Source: Sphingomonas bacterium (lineage in GTDB: Bacteria > Pseudomonadota > Alphaproteobacteria > Sphingomonadales > Sphingomonadaceae). Taken from it: DNA of 64,000 nucleotides. The notes below the pieces were generated by a model. That model did not search any database and was not told where the DNA came from. It saw only the letters and a program-made list of their open reading frames with translations. This document shows, one piece after another, positions 43,148 to 52,346 of the stretch (position 1 is its first letter; each line of letters opens with the position of its first letter). Location: contig NZ_CAHJWJ010000012.1 of NCBI RefSeq assembly GCF_903642285.1, forward strand, positions 25,788 to 89,787, in the 5' to 3' direction. The position numbers and the translations under genes are program-made.

Positions 43148-43984
43148 TTACAGAAACCCTGTGACCGGTCGGACGGTCGCGCGTTCCCCAAGCGTCGGGT
43201 CGGCGACGTACAACGCAAACAGGTGCTGAGTAAGGATCGGAGCTCCCTCACTCATCGCGGTCTCGCCCCAGGCCTCCCAGCGGTCCAGACGGGATGCCAG
43301 CCAGACGTGAAAGAGGTCCCGTCCATCGGTGTCCGCGAACGTCTGCATCCAGATGGTGCGCCGGATCGGCACATTCTCCCCGAGACCGTCGCCTATCAGC
43401 GCGACGGTCGGCTTGCCCGAAAGGTCCTTCCGAACGAAGCGGAACGGAAGGCGCTTCGCAAATTCTTCGACCCTGTCCAACCAAGCTGCCCGTTCCGCTT
43501 CAGCCGTTTCGGGCGGGGTGATCGTATCCATCGCCGCGCGGCCGGCAGGGATAAAACGGACCGCGGGATCGCGCGTGGACGCGAGCATCACCAGCACAGC
43601 GATCCCCTCAGAGGATACGTGGCGTCCGCCATCGGAGAAGTGGCTATTGTCAGCCTGATCGCTGGCAACCAGCCCTTCGCGCATCAGCCAGAGATCGTAG
43701 AAGCGCTTGTATTCCGCATCGCCTTTGAACAGGTCGTGGACATCTTCGGTCACCCCGATCACGCGGCGTGACATCGCCGCCAGAACGGCGGTCATACGTT
43801 CAAGCTGCTCCGCCATGGCCCGGTCGTCTCGGACGCGCATGCCCAAGCGACCGACCCAGAACGCCTCACGGACCGACGACCAACGCCGACCATCCCCATC
43901 GATCAGCAGCGGATGATGCCCACCGTCTGCATGAAGCCAATATCCCCATGGGAGGTTGGGATTGTACCTCTCCTCGTACGTCAT
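43148..43984 (-). CDS. Hypothetical protein of the exonuclease cassette
   Basis: A 278-residue soluble protein of unknown family. It begins MTYEERYNPNLPWGYWLHADGGHHPLLIDGDGRRW, carries a helical middle (AEQLERMTAVLAAMSRRVIGV) and has no signal peptide or membrane segment. The ATG overlaps the stop of the preceding gene by 4 bases (ATGA), so the two are translated together. Confidence 0.65.
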   Translation of the reverse strand: MTYEERYNPNLPWGYWLHADGGHHPLLIDGDGRRWSSVREAFWVGRLGMRVRDDRAMAEQLERMTAVLAAMSRRVIGVTEDVHDLFKGDAEYKRFYDLWLMREGLVASDQADNSHFSDGGRHVSSEGIAVLVMLASTRDPAVRFIPAGRAAMDTITPPETAEAERAAWLDRVEEFAKRLPFRFVRKDLSGKPTVALIGDGLGENVPIRRTIWMQTFADTDGRDLFHVWLASRLDRWEAWGETAMSEGAPILTQHLFALYVADPTLGERATVRPVTGFL

Positions 43985-44727
43985 GCGCGGCGCGTCGGGC
44001 TGAAGGGGTCGAGCCCTACGCCTGGACGATCACCGTCAAGCGGCGGCATTGGACGTCCGTTCGCGATGGCGTGCAACTGGGCTGCCAAGTTCGTCGTCTC
44101 GCGTACAAGGTACGCCTCGTCCCGGTACGAGGCGCCCGTCTCCGCAGCCAGCGCGCGTTGATATCCGTCCGGCACGATATCGTAGACGTGGTCGCAGCCG
44201 AAGCCGAACCACCAAAGGTTGTCGGGGACGTCCACGACGGTCGTCGGCGAGGCGGCCGATCCCGACGAAGGCGCCCTCGACCCCAAGGGCCGAGACACTG
44301 CTGCCGCGGATGCCGTATGCCGTCTCGTCGTCGCTGCCGCCGGAACGTGGCAAACGGAACGGCTTGGTCGCTCCCGCTCCTCACACGATTCCGAATAATT
44401 CACGCCGCCGTGAACAACGATGGGTGGGTCATGCGGCAGGGCCTGGTAATCCACGCCGTGGAAAGGGTGGTCTGGCCCGATCCCGACATAACCGTGAAGG
44501 GCACCGTTGCTCTCCCGTCGCACGATGCACGGCGATCCAGTCGCCGGGTCGATCCAGCTGACCTTGTCGGGCTCCGCGCTCCACGGCCCCGGCTTCTTCG
44601 GATGGACCTCGGGAACGTGGTAGACTTCCAGCGGTGGAATGGACGTCCCGGCGAGGAAGCGTCCCGCAGGTACGTTTCCTTTCGCTACGACTGCGATCGT
44701 CTTTGTAGGTTTTTTGGCCATTTTCAT
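43981..44727 (-). CDS. Hypothetical protein with a Cys/His/Trp-rich motif, phage/plasmid-type
   Basis: A 248-residue protein starting at the ATG at 44727, preceded by GAGGAAAA; an in-frame ATG 29 codons upstream is less likely. The region GYVGIGPDHPFHGVDYQ ... VVHGGVNYSESC ... CHVP ... WWFGFGCDH resembles a small domain of unknown function common in phages and plasmids. About 40 residues rich in Ala, Ser and Arg between CHVP and WWFGF look like an insertion or a pair of compensating frameshifts. It overlaps the next gene (ATGA). Confidence 0.6.
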   Translation of the reverse strand: MKMAKKPTKTIAVVAKGNVPAGRFLAGTSIPPLEVYHVPEVHPKKPGPWSAEPDKVSWIDPATGSPCIVRRESNGALHGYVGIGPDHPFHGVDYQALPHDPPIVVHGGVNYSESCEERERPSRSVCHVPAAATTRRHTASAAAVSRPLGSRAPSSGSAASPTTVVDVPDNLWWFGFGCDHVYDIVPDGYQRALAAETGASYRDEAYLVRETTNLAAQLHAIANGRPMPPLDGDRPGVGLDPFSPTRRA

Positions 44728-44827
44728 TTTTCCTCGTTCACGTGAGAGGCGAGTGTGTTGGCAATTATCGGGATTGGTTCGTCCCGCGGGCATCGGGCAT
44801 CGGGCATCGGACATCGGACCTCCGCCG

Positions 44828-45715
44828 TCACACGTAGCGGTCGTTCCAGGTCACTCGCTCGACGATGGGTCCGAGCTTTTTCGGAAATGCGTCCGCGGCG
44901 TAGACCTGGCCTGCGAGCCACCACTCCTCCGCCACCCGGTCTGCGTCGCGGACTTCGCGCCACCACTCCCTAGCGATTCCGTCCCACCGGTATCCTCGAG
45001 CCTTCAGCCGGTCCTTGACCTCGAACGCCGCACCAACCGCGCGAAAGCGCCATGACGGCGCGCGGGCAGTCTCCAGCATTTCCGCGAGAACAGTTCGGCC
45101 GCACGGCAGATCGTGGCCGAGCAGCGCGATCACCGCATCGACGTCGTCAACCGCGCGGTGGGCTCCGTGGAACAAACCGATCCGGCTCAGCAGCCAGCCG
45201 AGCGACCGGTTGCCATCGAACCCGTTCGCCCGCCAATCGACGTCGTTGCACGAGCAGCACCATGCCAGGCCCGCCGCATCTGGAAGACGCCGCACCAGCA
45301 TACCCAGGTCGAAACGGGCGTTGTGCGCACATACGAACTCCGCAGAACGCAGCAGCCGCATCGCCTCGCCATCATCGATCGCCTTGCCGACTAGCTCGGC
45401 GTCGGTAATCCCCGTCAATTTCGCCACGTCTGCCGGCAATTCGCGACCGGGATCCTCGAGCCACGAATACGCCTTGTCGATTGACACGATCACGCCGTCC
45501 GGATCAAAGCGGATACGACGCATCGCCAGTTCGACGATCACGTCGTCGTCCCCGATCCCGGTGGTCTCCGTATCCAGCACGATACCGATCGAGGTGCCGT
45601 TACGGCGACCGACGCCGGTATGGCCTTCCTTCAGCTCCAGGCGCCGCAGGACGCGGTAGTCGTCGCTGCCGTCGATCGCACGAAGCGTCTCTTCGTCGAA
45701 CATGTCCCCGGTCAT
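44828..45715 (-). CDS. DnaQ-like 3'-5' exonuclease (DEDDh family)
   Basis: The 295-residue protein shows all exonuclease motifs: ExoI VLDTETTGIG (D-x-E), ExoII HNARFDLGML and ExoIII HRAVDDVDAVI (H-x4-D). These are the two-metal active site of DNA polymerase III epsilon-type exonucleases. About 75 extra C-terminal residues follow (AFEVKDRLKARGYRWDGIAREWWREV), a small domain also seen in stand-alone exonuclease/3'-5' helicase-type proteins. The start at 45715 follows GAGGAGA. It is the only gene of the cassette with a clear enzymatic role. Confidence 0.85.
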   Translation of the reverse strand: MTGDMFDEETLRAIDGSDDYRVLRRLELKEGHTGVGRRNGTSIGIVLDTETTGIGDDDVIVELAMRRIRFDPDGVIVSIDKAYSWLEDPGRELPADVAKLTGITDAELVGKAIDDGEAMRLLRSAEFVCAHNARFDLGMLVRRLPDAAGLAWCCSCNDVDWRANGFDGNRSLGWLLSRIGLFHGAHRAVDDVDAVIALLGHDLPCGRTVLAEMLETARAPSWRFRAVGAAFEVKDRLKARGYRWDGIAREWWREVRDADRVAEEWWLAGQVYAADAFPKKLGPIVERVTWNDRYV

Positions 45716-45799
45716 CGTGTATCTCCTCTCTTCGGGACGAACGAGACCTGCGCCGGACCAAGAGAGGTCCGGCGGCACGTCCGCGACGGTCGGGTTCGG

Positions 45800-46582
45800 T
45801 CAGGCCAGGAAGCGCTGCTCGATGTTCAGGTCGATGCCGGCGGCAAGCGGCGAAGCGGGATCGGATGCGATCAGTGCGAGCGTGTGGCAGATCGCCTTGG
45901 AGACCAGCGCCCCGACGAGCGGCGCGGTCGGATCGAACCCCTCGACGATCACCGCATCCGCCATGGCCGCGCCCATGCGCATGTACAGACGTCCGGCGAT
46001 CTCCGACTCGTCGCTCGCGAGGGAGGCATGGAACGCCTGCACGATCTCGAAGCCGTCGTTCGCGATGACAGTCGCGGTGAACAGGCGAGGCTCACCCTGG
46101 TCGCGGTCGAAGGGCGACAATTCCCCTTCGCCTCCGTGGCCGTACCCACGCTCGAACTCCACACCCGTAAAGTCGATATCCTCGTCCTCGTCGTCGTCCG
46201 ACGCCAGCGCGTCGATGGCAGCCGGTTCAGCGTCCAGACCGATCGAGAGACCGTGAAGGAGGATGCCGCGCAGGCACGCTCCACGCTCGAGACAGGCATC
46301 GAGTGCCGTCGCGCCGGAGAACAGCACGCGCGGTGCAAGCATCCAGGTCATCGGATCGTGCGCGACCCCTTCGCGCTGGAAGCGGCCCGCCGCCTCACTC
46401 GCTACGAGGGCAACGCGCGAGATTGCGCGACGGGTCGTGACGACCACGTCGTCCGAAGGCTCGTCCTCATCGAGCGGATCCATATAGGCCATGATGGATG
46501 TCGCGGCGAAAGTCGGAAATGAAGGGACTGTATGGCGAGCGACATCGCGCGCGTTCGTCAGCGGGGCGGTCATGATGGTCAT
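45800..46582 (-). CDS. Hypothetical acidic protein, first gene of the exonuclease cassette
   Basis: This 260-residue acidic protein has a run of Asp/Glu (SDDDEDEDIDF, about residues 128-138) and another near residue 35-45. No signal peptide, membrane segment or known motif is seen. It is the first gene of the minus-strand group, 84 bp before the exonuclease gene, with GGAG upstream of the ATG. Function unknown. Confidence 0.6.
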   Translation of the reverse strand: MTIMTAPLTNARDVARHTVPSFPTFAATSIMAYMDPLDEDEPSDDVVVTTRRAISRVALVASEAAGRFQREGVAHDPMTWMLAPRVLFSGATALDACLERGACLRGILLHGLSIGLDAEPAAIDALASDDDEDEDIDFTGVEFERGYGHGGEGELSPFDRDQGEPRLFTATVIANDGFEIVQAFHASLASDESEIAGRLYMRMGAAMADAVIVEGFDPTAPLVGALVSKAICHTLALIASDPASPLAAGIDLNIEQRFLA

Positions 46583-46776
46583 GTCTCAACTCCGGTCGCC
46601 GGTGGTCGAAAAGCGCCGGGACAAGGCGACCAACCCCGGCGATCGCCATATGCGAACGCAAGAATGTCGTTTCAATACTCCATGGAATATTGTATGGTCA
46701 GTTCGGCTTTAACCATCAGGTAGCAGATCGCGCTTGATGGGGGCGTTCCAGTCCATACAGTAGCGGAGTGAAAAAC

Positions 46777-47076
46777 ATGAAGGCCATGCAGGTGATGTCG
46801 GCGCTCTCGCAGCAGACGCGGCTCGACGTGTACACTCGGCTCGTCGCCTCGCTGCCGGAGGGCATGGCGGCAGGCGAACTCGCGACCGCCACCAAGACAG
46901 CGCCCACCGCGATGAGCCCGCATCTCGCGATCCTGTCCAGGGCAGGGCTGGTGAAATCCACGAAGGTCGGACGGAGCATCATCTACCGCGCGGTTACGCA
47001 GCCACTCGATGGCTTGGTCGAGTTCCTTTCCACAATCCATGCCCTCAGCGGCTCCAATTCAACAACGGAGTTGTAA
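46777..47076 (+). CDS. ArsR-family winged-helix regulator
   Basis: A 99-residue winged-helix protein: LSQQTRLDVYTRLVASLPEGMAAGELATATKTAPTAMSPHLAILSRAGLVKSTKVGRSIIYR is the ArsR/SmtB pattern (recognition helix TAMSPHLAIL). No metal-binding Cys cluster is seen, so it is more like the non-metal members. The ATG at 46777 has GGAG 8 bases before it; a GTG at 46768 is an alternative. The 3' end abuts the IS21-like remnant. Confidence 0.85.
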   Translation: MKAMQVMSALSQQTRLDVYTRLVASLPEGMAAGELATATKTAPTAMSPHLAILSRAGLVKSTKVGRSIIYRAVTQPLDGLVEFLSTIHALSGSNSTTEL

Positions 47077-47080
47077 ATAG

Positions 47081-47145
47081 GCTTCGAACCGGGACCCCCC
47101 GATCGGCGTGTAAAAGGGACCCCCTTTGGAAGGCGTGTGACGTGG
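47081..47145. mobile_element. Stranded IS21-family-like end
   Basis: Two direct-repeat-like units, GGGACCCCCCGATCGGCGTG and GGGACCCCCTTTGGAAGGCGTG, end in GTGTGAC. Multiple repeats of this kind are typical of IS21-family termini. No istA or istB gene is near, so only an end survives. It separates the ArsR gene from a truncated LuxR-type gene. Confidence 0.5.
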
Positions 47146-47583
47146 TGTCGGGTACTACTGCCCTGCAGGAGGAATCGTTCATATTCGCTGATCTCAACGA
47201 GACCAGCCGACCCAAGGAAGGCGAAGCGGACCTCGTCGTAGCCGAACCGGATCGGGACGCAGAGTCCATCCACGAGGCCATGCTCTCGACCGTCCGCCAT
47301 GATGAACGCGCCGTCCGGCGACAGCGTGGCGACCCTCCAGCGTGACCGTCCTGGCGGTCCGGAACACCGCTGGGACGACAGTATCCTTTATCCAGTGCCG
47401 CGCGCGCTGATGGCGTTCAGCCCAACCAGGCATGCTCTTGCCGAAGAGATATTCCGCACCGTGGGAATTGCCGCCGCCAAAGACGCGCAGGTTCCCTGCG
47501 CACTGGAAGCCCAGTGGTCGAACGCGCTCTATGAAGAAGTCGTTCAGCGCGTACCTGTCACCGCCGTCGCCAACGGCCGACAT
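47146..47583 (-). pseudogene. LuxR-type autoinducer-binding protein, frameshifted and truncated
   Basis: One frame encodes LGFQCAGNLRVFGGGNSHGAEYLFGKSMPGWAERHQRARHWIKDTVVPAVFRTA. The adjacent frame continues with WRVATLSPDGAFIMADGREHGLVDGLCVPIRFGYDEVRFAFLGS. Together they follow the autoinducer-binding domain of LuxR-family regulators. The frame change lies near 47340. The C-terminal helix-turn-helix is absent because the sequence runs into the IS21-like end. It is not expected to function. Confidence 0.55.
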
Positions 47584-47907
47584 GATGCCCAGCGCCGCCG
47601 ATCAAAGGCGTCCGGTCCGGCGCCGGGTGCGGACCTCGCGTCTGGCATCTAGCTGAACCTCGCCGTCGCTTTTAGACGCTTAGGCCTACAAAAGGGCCTC
47701 TCTTTTGTGCGCCTATCCACAGTCAACCGGTCTACAGTCTGCCTACAGGTGCGTTACTTTCGCCTCCCCAAAAATGGCAAGAGGATGGATAACGGATGAT
47801 GTATCGGGTTTTTTAGATCGGATTTGGGTGTAATTGCTTTCGTCATTGCATCGCCATGAAACTGTCCTATCAATATGCACTGCTGATAACTGGGAAGCGA
47901 GTCTTTG
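47584..47907. other. Gap before the RHS locus with one hairpin
   Basis: The gap contains ACAAAAG/CTTTTGT with a 7-base loop at 47688-47708, which may terminate transcription entering the RHS locus. Nothing else is recognised. A GGAAGCGAG sequence near 47892 probably serves the small gene that follows. Confidence 0.4.
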
Positions 47908-48123
47908 ATGGCACTGCTGGCGCAAGTGATACTGTTTGGCGGCCTCATGGGTCTTGGGACGGTAGCCGCAGCGACGGAAACGATCATTTACACCTACGAT
48001 GCGAAGGGGCGGGTCATTCAGGTCGTGCACAGCGGCACGGTCAATAATAATTTGCAAACGACCTATCAGCATGACCACGCTGACAACCGTGTGCACGTAG
48101 CCATGACGGGCGGCTCCAACTAA
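47908..48123 (+). CDS. Small secreted YD-repeat protein preceding the RHS gene
   Basis: A 71-residue protein with a signal peptide (MALLAQVILFGGLMGLGTVAAA) and one YD/RHS-like motif, YTYDAKGRVIQVVHSG, then a short His/Asp-rich tail. It is 26 bp upstream of the large RHS gene and probably co-transcribed. Small one-repeat proteins next to RHS genes have no defined role that I know of. The ATG at 47908 is used instead of the TTG directly before it. Confidence 0.6.
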   Translation: MALLAQVILFGGLMGLGTVAAATETIIYTYDAKGRVIQVVHSGTVNNNLQTTYQHDHADNRVHVAMTGGSN

Positions 48124-48149
48124 CACCACAATATACCAGAGGCGATGTC

Positions 48150-51100
48150 ATGAACTGTTCGACTATGGTTGCGCGGCGCAGCCTTCGCACGCGCCGTGTC
48201 GTCTTGCTGCTCTCCAGCGTCATCGGATCGGTGGTAACCCATACCGCGTTCGCACAGCTGGCCGCACCTGCCCCCGTCCGTTCCTCGGTCGACGGGAACA
48301 GCGTCGATCTGTTCCTCGGGACATTCAATGCACGTGGCGCGCCCATCACCCTTGGCGCGTCGTCGCAGGGGCTGACCTATCAGCAGATTAATACCGGGTC
48401 CGGCTGGACCGACAACACAACCGTATCGCTGAACCAGAGCGGCAACATCATGACCGTGGCAATTGGCGGTTATTCCGACTCATTCACTGTCTCGGGATCG
48501 ACCTTTACGCCGACAGAGGGCAACGGGGCATCGCTCACGGTCAGTGGCAACGTCTTCGCCTACACCCAGTCGGACGGCTCGGTCATCCACTTCAACAAGA
48601 CGATGGCAGGCGTCTATCCATATTATTCCAACTACGGGCGGGTGACGGACATCACCAGCCCGTCTGGCCTCAAAGAAACCTTCTCGTATTACAGCATCAG
48701 CTATTGCTCCCGATCGAAACCTGGAGGTGATGGTGACATCTGTACGCAGCACAATTACGCCTACCGTGTCACGACGGTGTCGAGCACCGCAGGATACAGC
48801 CTGACGTTCAATTATGGCGAACTCGATCCTTATGACCCTGAAGATCCCTCCGACCAGCCGAATTTCCAGGAGTTCTCGACGGTGCTAGGCGTCTCGTCCA
48901 CGAACACCGTGACAGGGGCGGCTGGTCCTTCGGAGAGTTTCTCGGGCAGCACTGACGCCAACAACAACTATGTCGTGACGATCACAGACCCTGCGGGCCG
49001 TTCGACGCTCTACCGGTCGAACGCGATCGGTATCGTCGGTATCCGCCTGCCCGGCAGCACCAATGACGACGTCACCGTCGCCTATAACGGGAGCAGGGTC
49101 AGCGGCATTACGACATCGGTCGGCACCACGACCTATAGCGCCAGTGATAATGGCGGCCTGAGAACGGTCACCGTCACCGATCCCGCATCGCACGTGACGA
49201 CATACGTCTTCAACCTGGCATCGCAGCGGATGACCTCGGTCACCGACGCGCTCAATCACACCACCAGTTCGCAATATGACGGCAATGGCCGGATCACCCA
49301 GGTTACCAGACCGGAAGGCGACGGGCTGAGCTATGCCTATGACGGTTATGGCAATGTCACATCGATCACAGCGAACGCCAAGGGTGGCGGGTCGCAGCCT
49401 GTGTCGTCGGCGTCTTACCCGTGCAGCAGCGCAGCAACCTGCAACAAGCCCGCATGGACGCGCGACGCGCTCGGCAACCAGACCGATTATGCCTATGATG
49501 CGACGACCGGCGAAATCGCGAGCGCAACCGCGGCTGCGGGCGCGAACGGCGTTCGTCCGCAGACACGCTACACATACACGAGCGTGGGCGGCGTTTCGCT
49601 GCCGATGACTATCTCGCAGTGCCAGACTGCCTCCAGCTGTTCCGGCGGCACGGACGAGGTAAAGACAACGACCGCCTACAATGCGAACCTCCTGCCGACG
49701 AGCGTGACCACGGGGGCGGGCGACGGATCGCTGACGGCGACCACTGCCTATGCATATGACGCGGTCGGCAACGTCGTCAGCATCGACGGGCCGCTGCCGG
49801 GTGCGGCGGACACAACGACGTTCGCGTACGATGCCGACCGCGAACTGGTCGAGACGATCTCGCCGGATCCCGACGGCAGTGGACCGCTCAAGCCACGCGC
49901 CTCGCGCACGACCTACAATGCCGATGGTACGGTCGCGCAGGTCGACATCGGCACCGATACCGGCAGCAACTTCGCCGCGTTGCAGACGGTGGCGACGAAC
50001 TATGACGCCGCACACCGGAAGGTGCAGACGACGCTGAGCGCGGGCGGTACCATGTTCGCGGTGGTGCAATATGCCTATGACGGCGCCGGCCGGCTGCAAT
50101 GTACCGCGCAGCGGATGAACCCGGCCGCGTTCGGTTCGCTGCCCGGGGCGTGTTCGCTCGGCACTGCCGGCAGCTTCGGCAACGACCGGATCGGCTTCAC
50201 CCATTATGACGCGATCGGCCGCACGGATTACGTGACCACGGCGTATGGTGCGCCGGAAGCGGCGACCGAGCATATGAGCTATACCGCCAACGGCAAGACG
50301 GCGAGCGTGACGGATGCGAACGGCAACGTGACGAACTACGGCTATGACGGGTTCGACCGTGCGCTGACGACGACGTATCCCGGCGGCAGCTACGAGCAGC
50401 TGGGCTATGATGCGAATGGCAATGTGACGAGCCGTCGCTTACGCGATGGTCAGGTACTGAACTACAGCTACGACGCGCTGAACCGGCGAACGTACGACGA
50501 CAACCCCAACACCAATGTCGCAGAGGTGGACGTGAGCTACACTTACGACAATCTGGGCCGTGTGCTGACCGCGGGGGACCAGAACGGCTGGACGGTATCG
50601 CTGTCCTATGATGCGCTGGGCCGGGTAGTGCAGCAATCGAGCGACCTGTCGAGCAATGCGCTGTCCTACGACATCGCGGGCAACCTGTTGCGCCAGACGT
50701 GGGCGGATGGGTTCTACGTGACCTACGATCATCTTGTAACGGGTGAGGTGAGCGTCGTCCACGAGAACGGCGGCTTCGCGCTGGCGACGTTCGCGTACGA
50801 CGATCTGGGTCGCCGGACGAGCCTGACGCGCGGCAACGGCACGGTGACGGGCTATGCCTATGACGCGGCGTCGCGGCTGAGCGGGCTGACGCAGGATCTG
50901 GCGGGAACGGCACAGGACCTGACGCTGGGGTTTGCATACAACCCGGCGGGGCAGATCGCGAGCCGGACCAGTTCGAACGATGCCTATGCATTTACCCAGA
51001 GCTATAACGTCGACCGCGCCTACAGCGTCAACGGGCTGAACCAGTATACCCAGACCGGGAGCATCACGCCGAGCTATGACGGCCGCGGCAACCTGACGCA

Positions 51101-52163
51101 GGCGGGGGGGCAGAGCTATGTCTACAACACTCGCAATCAGCTGTTCCAGACGAGCGATACGAGCCAGCTGTTCTACCGCGGTCCGGCGGGGACGCTGGGG
51201 CAGATACTATCGGGCGGCGGAGGTGAGAACCTCGATTATGTGGGTAGCCTGCTTACAACCGAACTAAACGGCAGCAATGGCGCGGTGCTCAGACGCTATG
51301 TCTACGGCCCGGGCAGCGACGAACCGATCGTCTGGTACGAGGGATCGGGGACGAGCGACCGGCGCTACCTGCACGCCGACGAGCGCGGCAGCGTGATCGC
51401 GGTCACCAACGACGCCGGCAGCGCGATCGCGATCGACACATACGACGAATACGGCATTCCGGGCAGCGGCAATATCGGTCGGTTCCAGTATACCGGGCAG
51501 AAGTGGATACCCGAACTCGGCATGTACGACTACAAGGCGCGGATGTACTCGCCCACACTCGGCCGGTTCCTGCAGACCGATCCCATCGGCTATGGCGATG
51601 GGCTGAACTGGTATAACTACGCGGGTGGGGATCCGGTGAACTTCACCGATCCTAGCGGAACGCTGTTTACCTGTAATAACGGAACCACCTCGGAGACCGC
51701 GGCAGGTTGTGGAGGTGCCAATGGCGGCGTTGCCGGTCCGGACATCGTAGTCAATGGACAGGCTGTCGCTTCAGGGCTTTCTCCATCCGACCTACAATCT
51801 TATCATCTGCCGGACGGACGTATTATTGACCTCTCGAATACGATACCGGGCGATATCGTAATCGCAGCCAAGCAACAGCCGCAGAATGTTGATCCACCAT
51901 GCAAGCCGGGCGTGAATTGCAAGCTTCCTACGCCACCTAATCCTTGCACTCTTGCCAATAATTTCTGTGGACCTAAACCAGTCCCACCAAAGCCGCGCAC
52001 GAAACTCAAATTTGGTGCGCCGGAAGACCCATTATTCGCAGTACTAGATAGTATCGGATGCGTGACGAGTGTATTTGCGATTGAAACAGTAGTAACGGCA
52101 GCAACGGCAGGCGTTTCATGCGGGTTAGCTGCCTCAGACTTTTTGCACCCGGAGCGGAACTGA
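48150..52163 (+). CDS. Secreted RHS/YD-repeat protein with variable C-terminal tip
   Basis: A 1337-residue protein. Residues 1-36 form a Sec signal peptide ending AFA-Q. From ~350 onward there are many YD repeats (YDGNGRITQV, YDAVGNVVSI, YDANGNVTSR, YDALGRVVQQ). The RHS core lies at ~1110-1170 (FQYTGQKWIPELGMYDYKAR, YSPTLGRFLQTDPIGY) and ends at DPSG. The last 167 residues are unrelated to the core, have several Cys and a hydrophobic stretch, and may be a toxin tip; no known active site is seen. Toxin-bearing RHS shells enclose the tip. The G+C content falls sharply in the tip. Confidence 0.85.
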   Translation: MNCSTMVARRSLRTRRVVLLLSSVIGSVVTHTAFAQLAAPAPVRSSVDGNSVDLFLGTFNARGAPITLGASSQGLTYQQINTGSGWTDNTTVSLNQSGNIMTVAIGGYSDSFTVSGSTFTPTEGNGASLTVSGNVFAYTQSDGSVIHFNKTMAGVYPYYSNYGRVTDITSPSGLKETFSYYSISYCSRSKPGGDGDICTQHNYAYRVTTVSSTAGYSLTFNYGELDPYDPEDPSDQPNFQEFSTVLGVSSTNTVTGAAGPSESFSGSTDANNNYVVTITDPAGRSTLYRSNAIGIVGIRLPGSTNDDVTVAYNGSRVSGITTSVGTTTYSASDNGGLRTVTVTDPASHVTTYVFNLASQRMTSVTDALNHTTSSQYDGNGRITQVTRPEGDGLSYAYDGYGNVTSITANAKGGGSQPVSSASYPCSSAATCNKPAWTRDALGNQTDYAYDATTGEIASATAAAGANGVRPQTRYTYTSVGGVSLPMTISQCQTASSCSGGTDEVKTTTAYNANLLPTSVTTGAGDGSLTATTAYAYDAVGNVVSIDGPLPGAADTTTFAYDADRELVETISPDPDGSGPLKPRASRTTYNADGTVAQVDIGTDTGSNFAALQTVATNYDAAHRKVQTTLSAGGTMFAVVQYAYDGAGRLQCTAQRMNPAAFGSLPGACSLGTAGSFGNDRIGFTHYDAIGRTDYVTTAYGAPEAATEHMSYTANGKTASVTDANGNVTNYGYDGFDRALTTTYPGGSYEQLGYDANGNVTSRRLRDGQVLNYSYDALNRRTYDDNPNTNVAEVDVSYTYDNLGRVLTAGDQNGWTVSLSYDALGRVVQQSSDLSSNALSYDIAGNLLRQTWADGFYVTYDHLVTGEVSVVHENGGFALATFAYDDLGRRTSLTRGNGTVTGYAYDAASRLSGLTQDLAGTAQDLTLGFAYNPAGQIASRTSSNDAYAFTQSYNVDRAYSVNGLNQYTQTGSITPSYDGRGNLTQAGGQSYVYNTRNQLFQTSDTSQLFYRGPAGTLGQILSGGGGENLDYVGSLLTTELNGSNGAVLRRYVYGPGSDEPIVWYEGSGTSDRRYLHADERGSVIAVTNDAGSAIAIDTYDEYGIPGSGNIGRFQYTGQKWIPELGMYDYKARMYSPTLGRFLQTDPIGYGDGLNWYNYAGGDPVNFTDPSGTLFTCNNGTTSETAAGCGGANGGVAGPDIVVNGQAVASGLSPSDLQSYHLPDGRIIDLSNTIPGDIVIAAKQQPQNVDPPCKPGVNCKLPTPPNPCTLANNFCGPKPVPPKPRTKLKFGAPEDPLFAVLDSIGCVTSVFAIETVVTAATAGVSCGLAASDFLHPERN

Positions 52164-52165
52164 GT

Positions 52166-52327
52166 ATGAATCGAGCTATACTATACTTGGTCTTCTTTTC
52201 GACATTTTTAATAACAATACTGATGTTTACAAACATTCCAAATCATCGATTATTTTCATTAATTGTTTTGTCGTTAGTCATGATAACATTAATTTATTCT
52301 AAAACCGGGAAAGCTAAACGGGATTGA
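52166..52327 (+). CDS. Small two-helix membrane protein, putative immunity protein
   Basis: A 53-residue protein with two hydrophobic helices (LYLVFFSTFLITILMF and LFSLIVLSLVMITLIY) separated by a short polar turn, and a basic C-terminus. It starts 2 bp after the RHS stop and shares its low G+C content. In RHS loci the gene directly after the tip usually protects against it; that role is inferred from position only. Confidence 0.6.
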   Translation: MNRAILYLVFFSTFLITILMFTNIPNHRLFSLIVLSLVMITLIYSKTGKAKRD

Positions 52328-52346
52328 ATCTATTATTGGAGTTGCG

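Noticed and set aside
43768..44745. 325-codon plus-strand frame across the exonuclease cassette
   Set aside because: It runs antisense to two overlapping minus-strand genes with good ribosome sites and has no recognisable domain.
47299..47652. 117-codon plus-strand frame opposite the LuxR-type remnant
   Set aside because: No family, no ribosome site, and the opposite strand gives coherent LuxR-like sequence across two frames.
48885..50273. 462-codon minus-strand frame inside the RHS gene
   Set aside because: Antisense to YD repeats; Arg/Gly/Val-rich with no domain.
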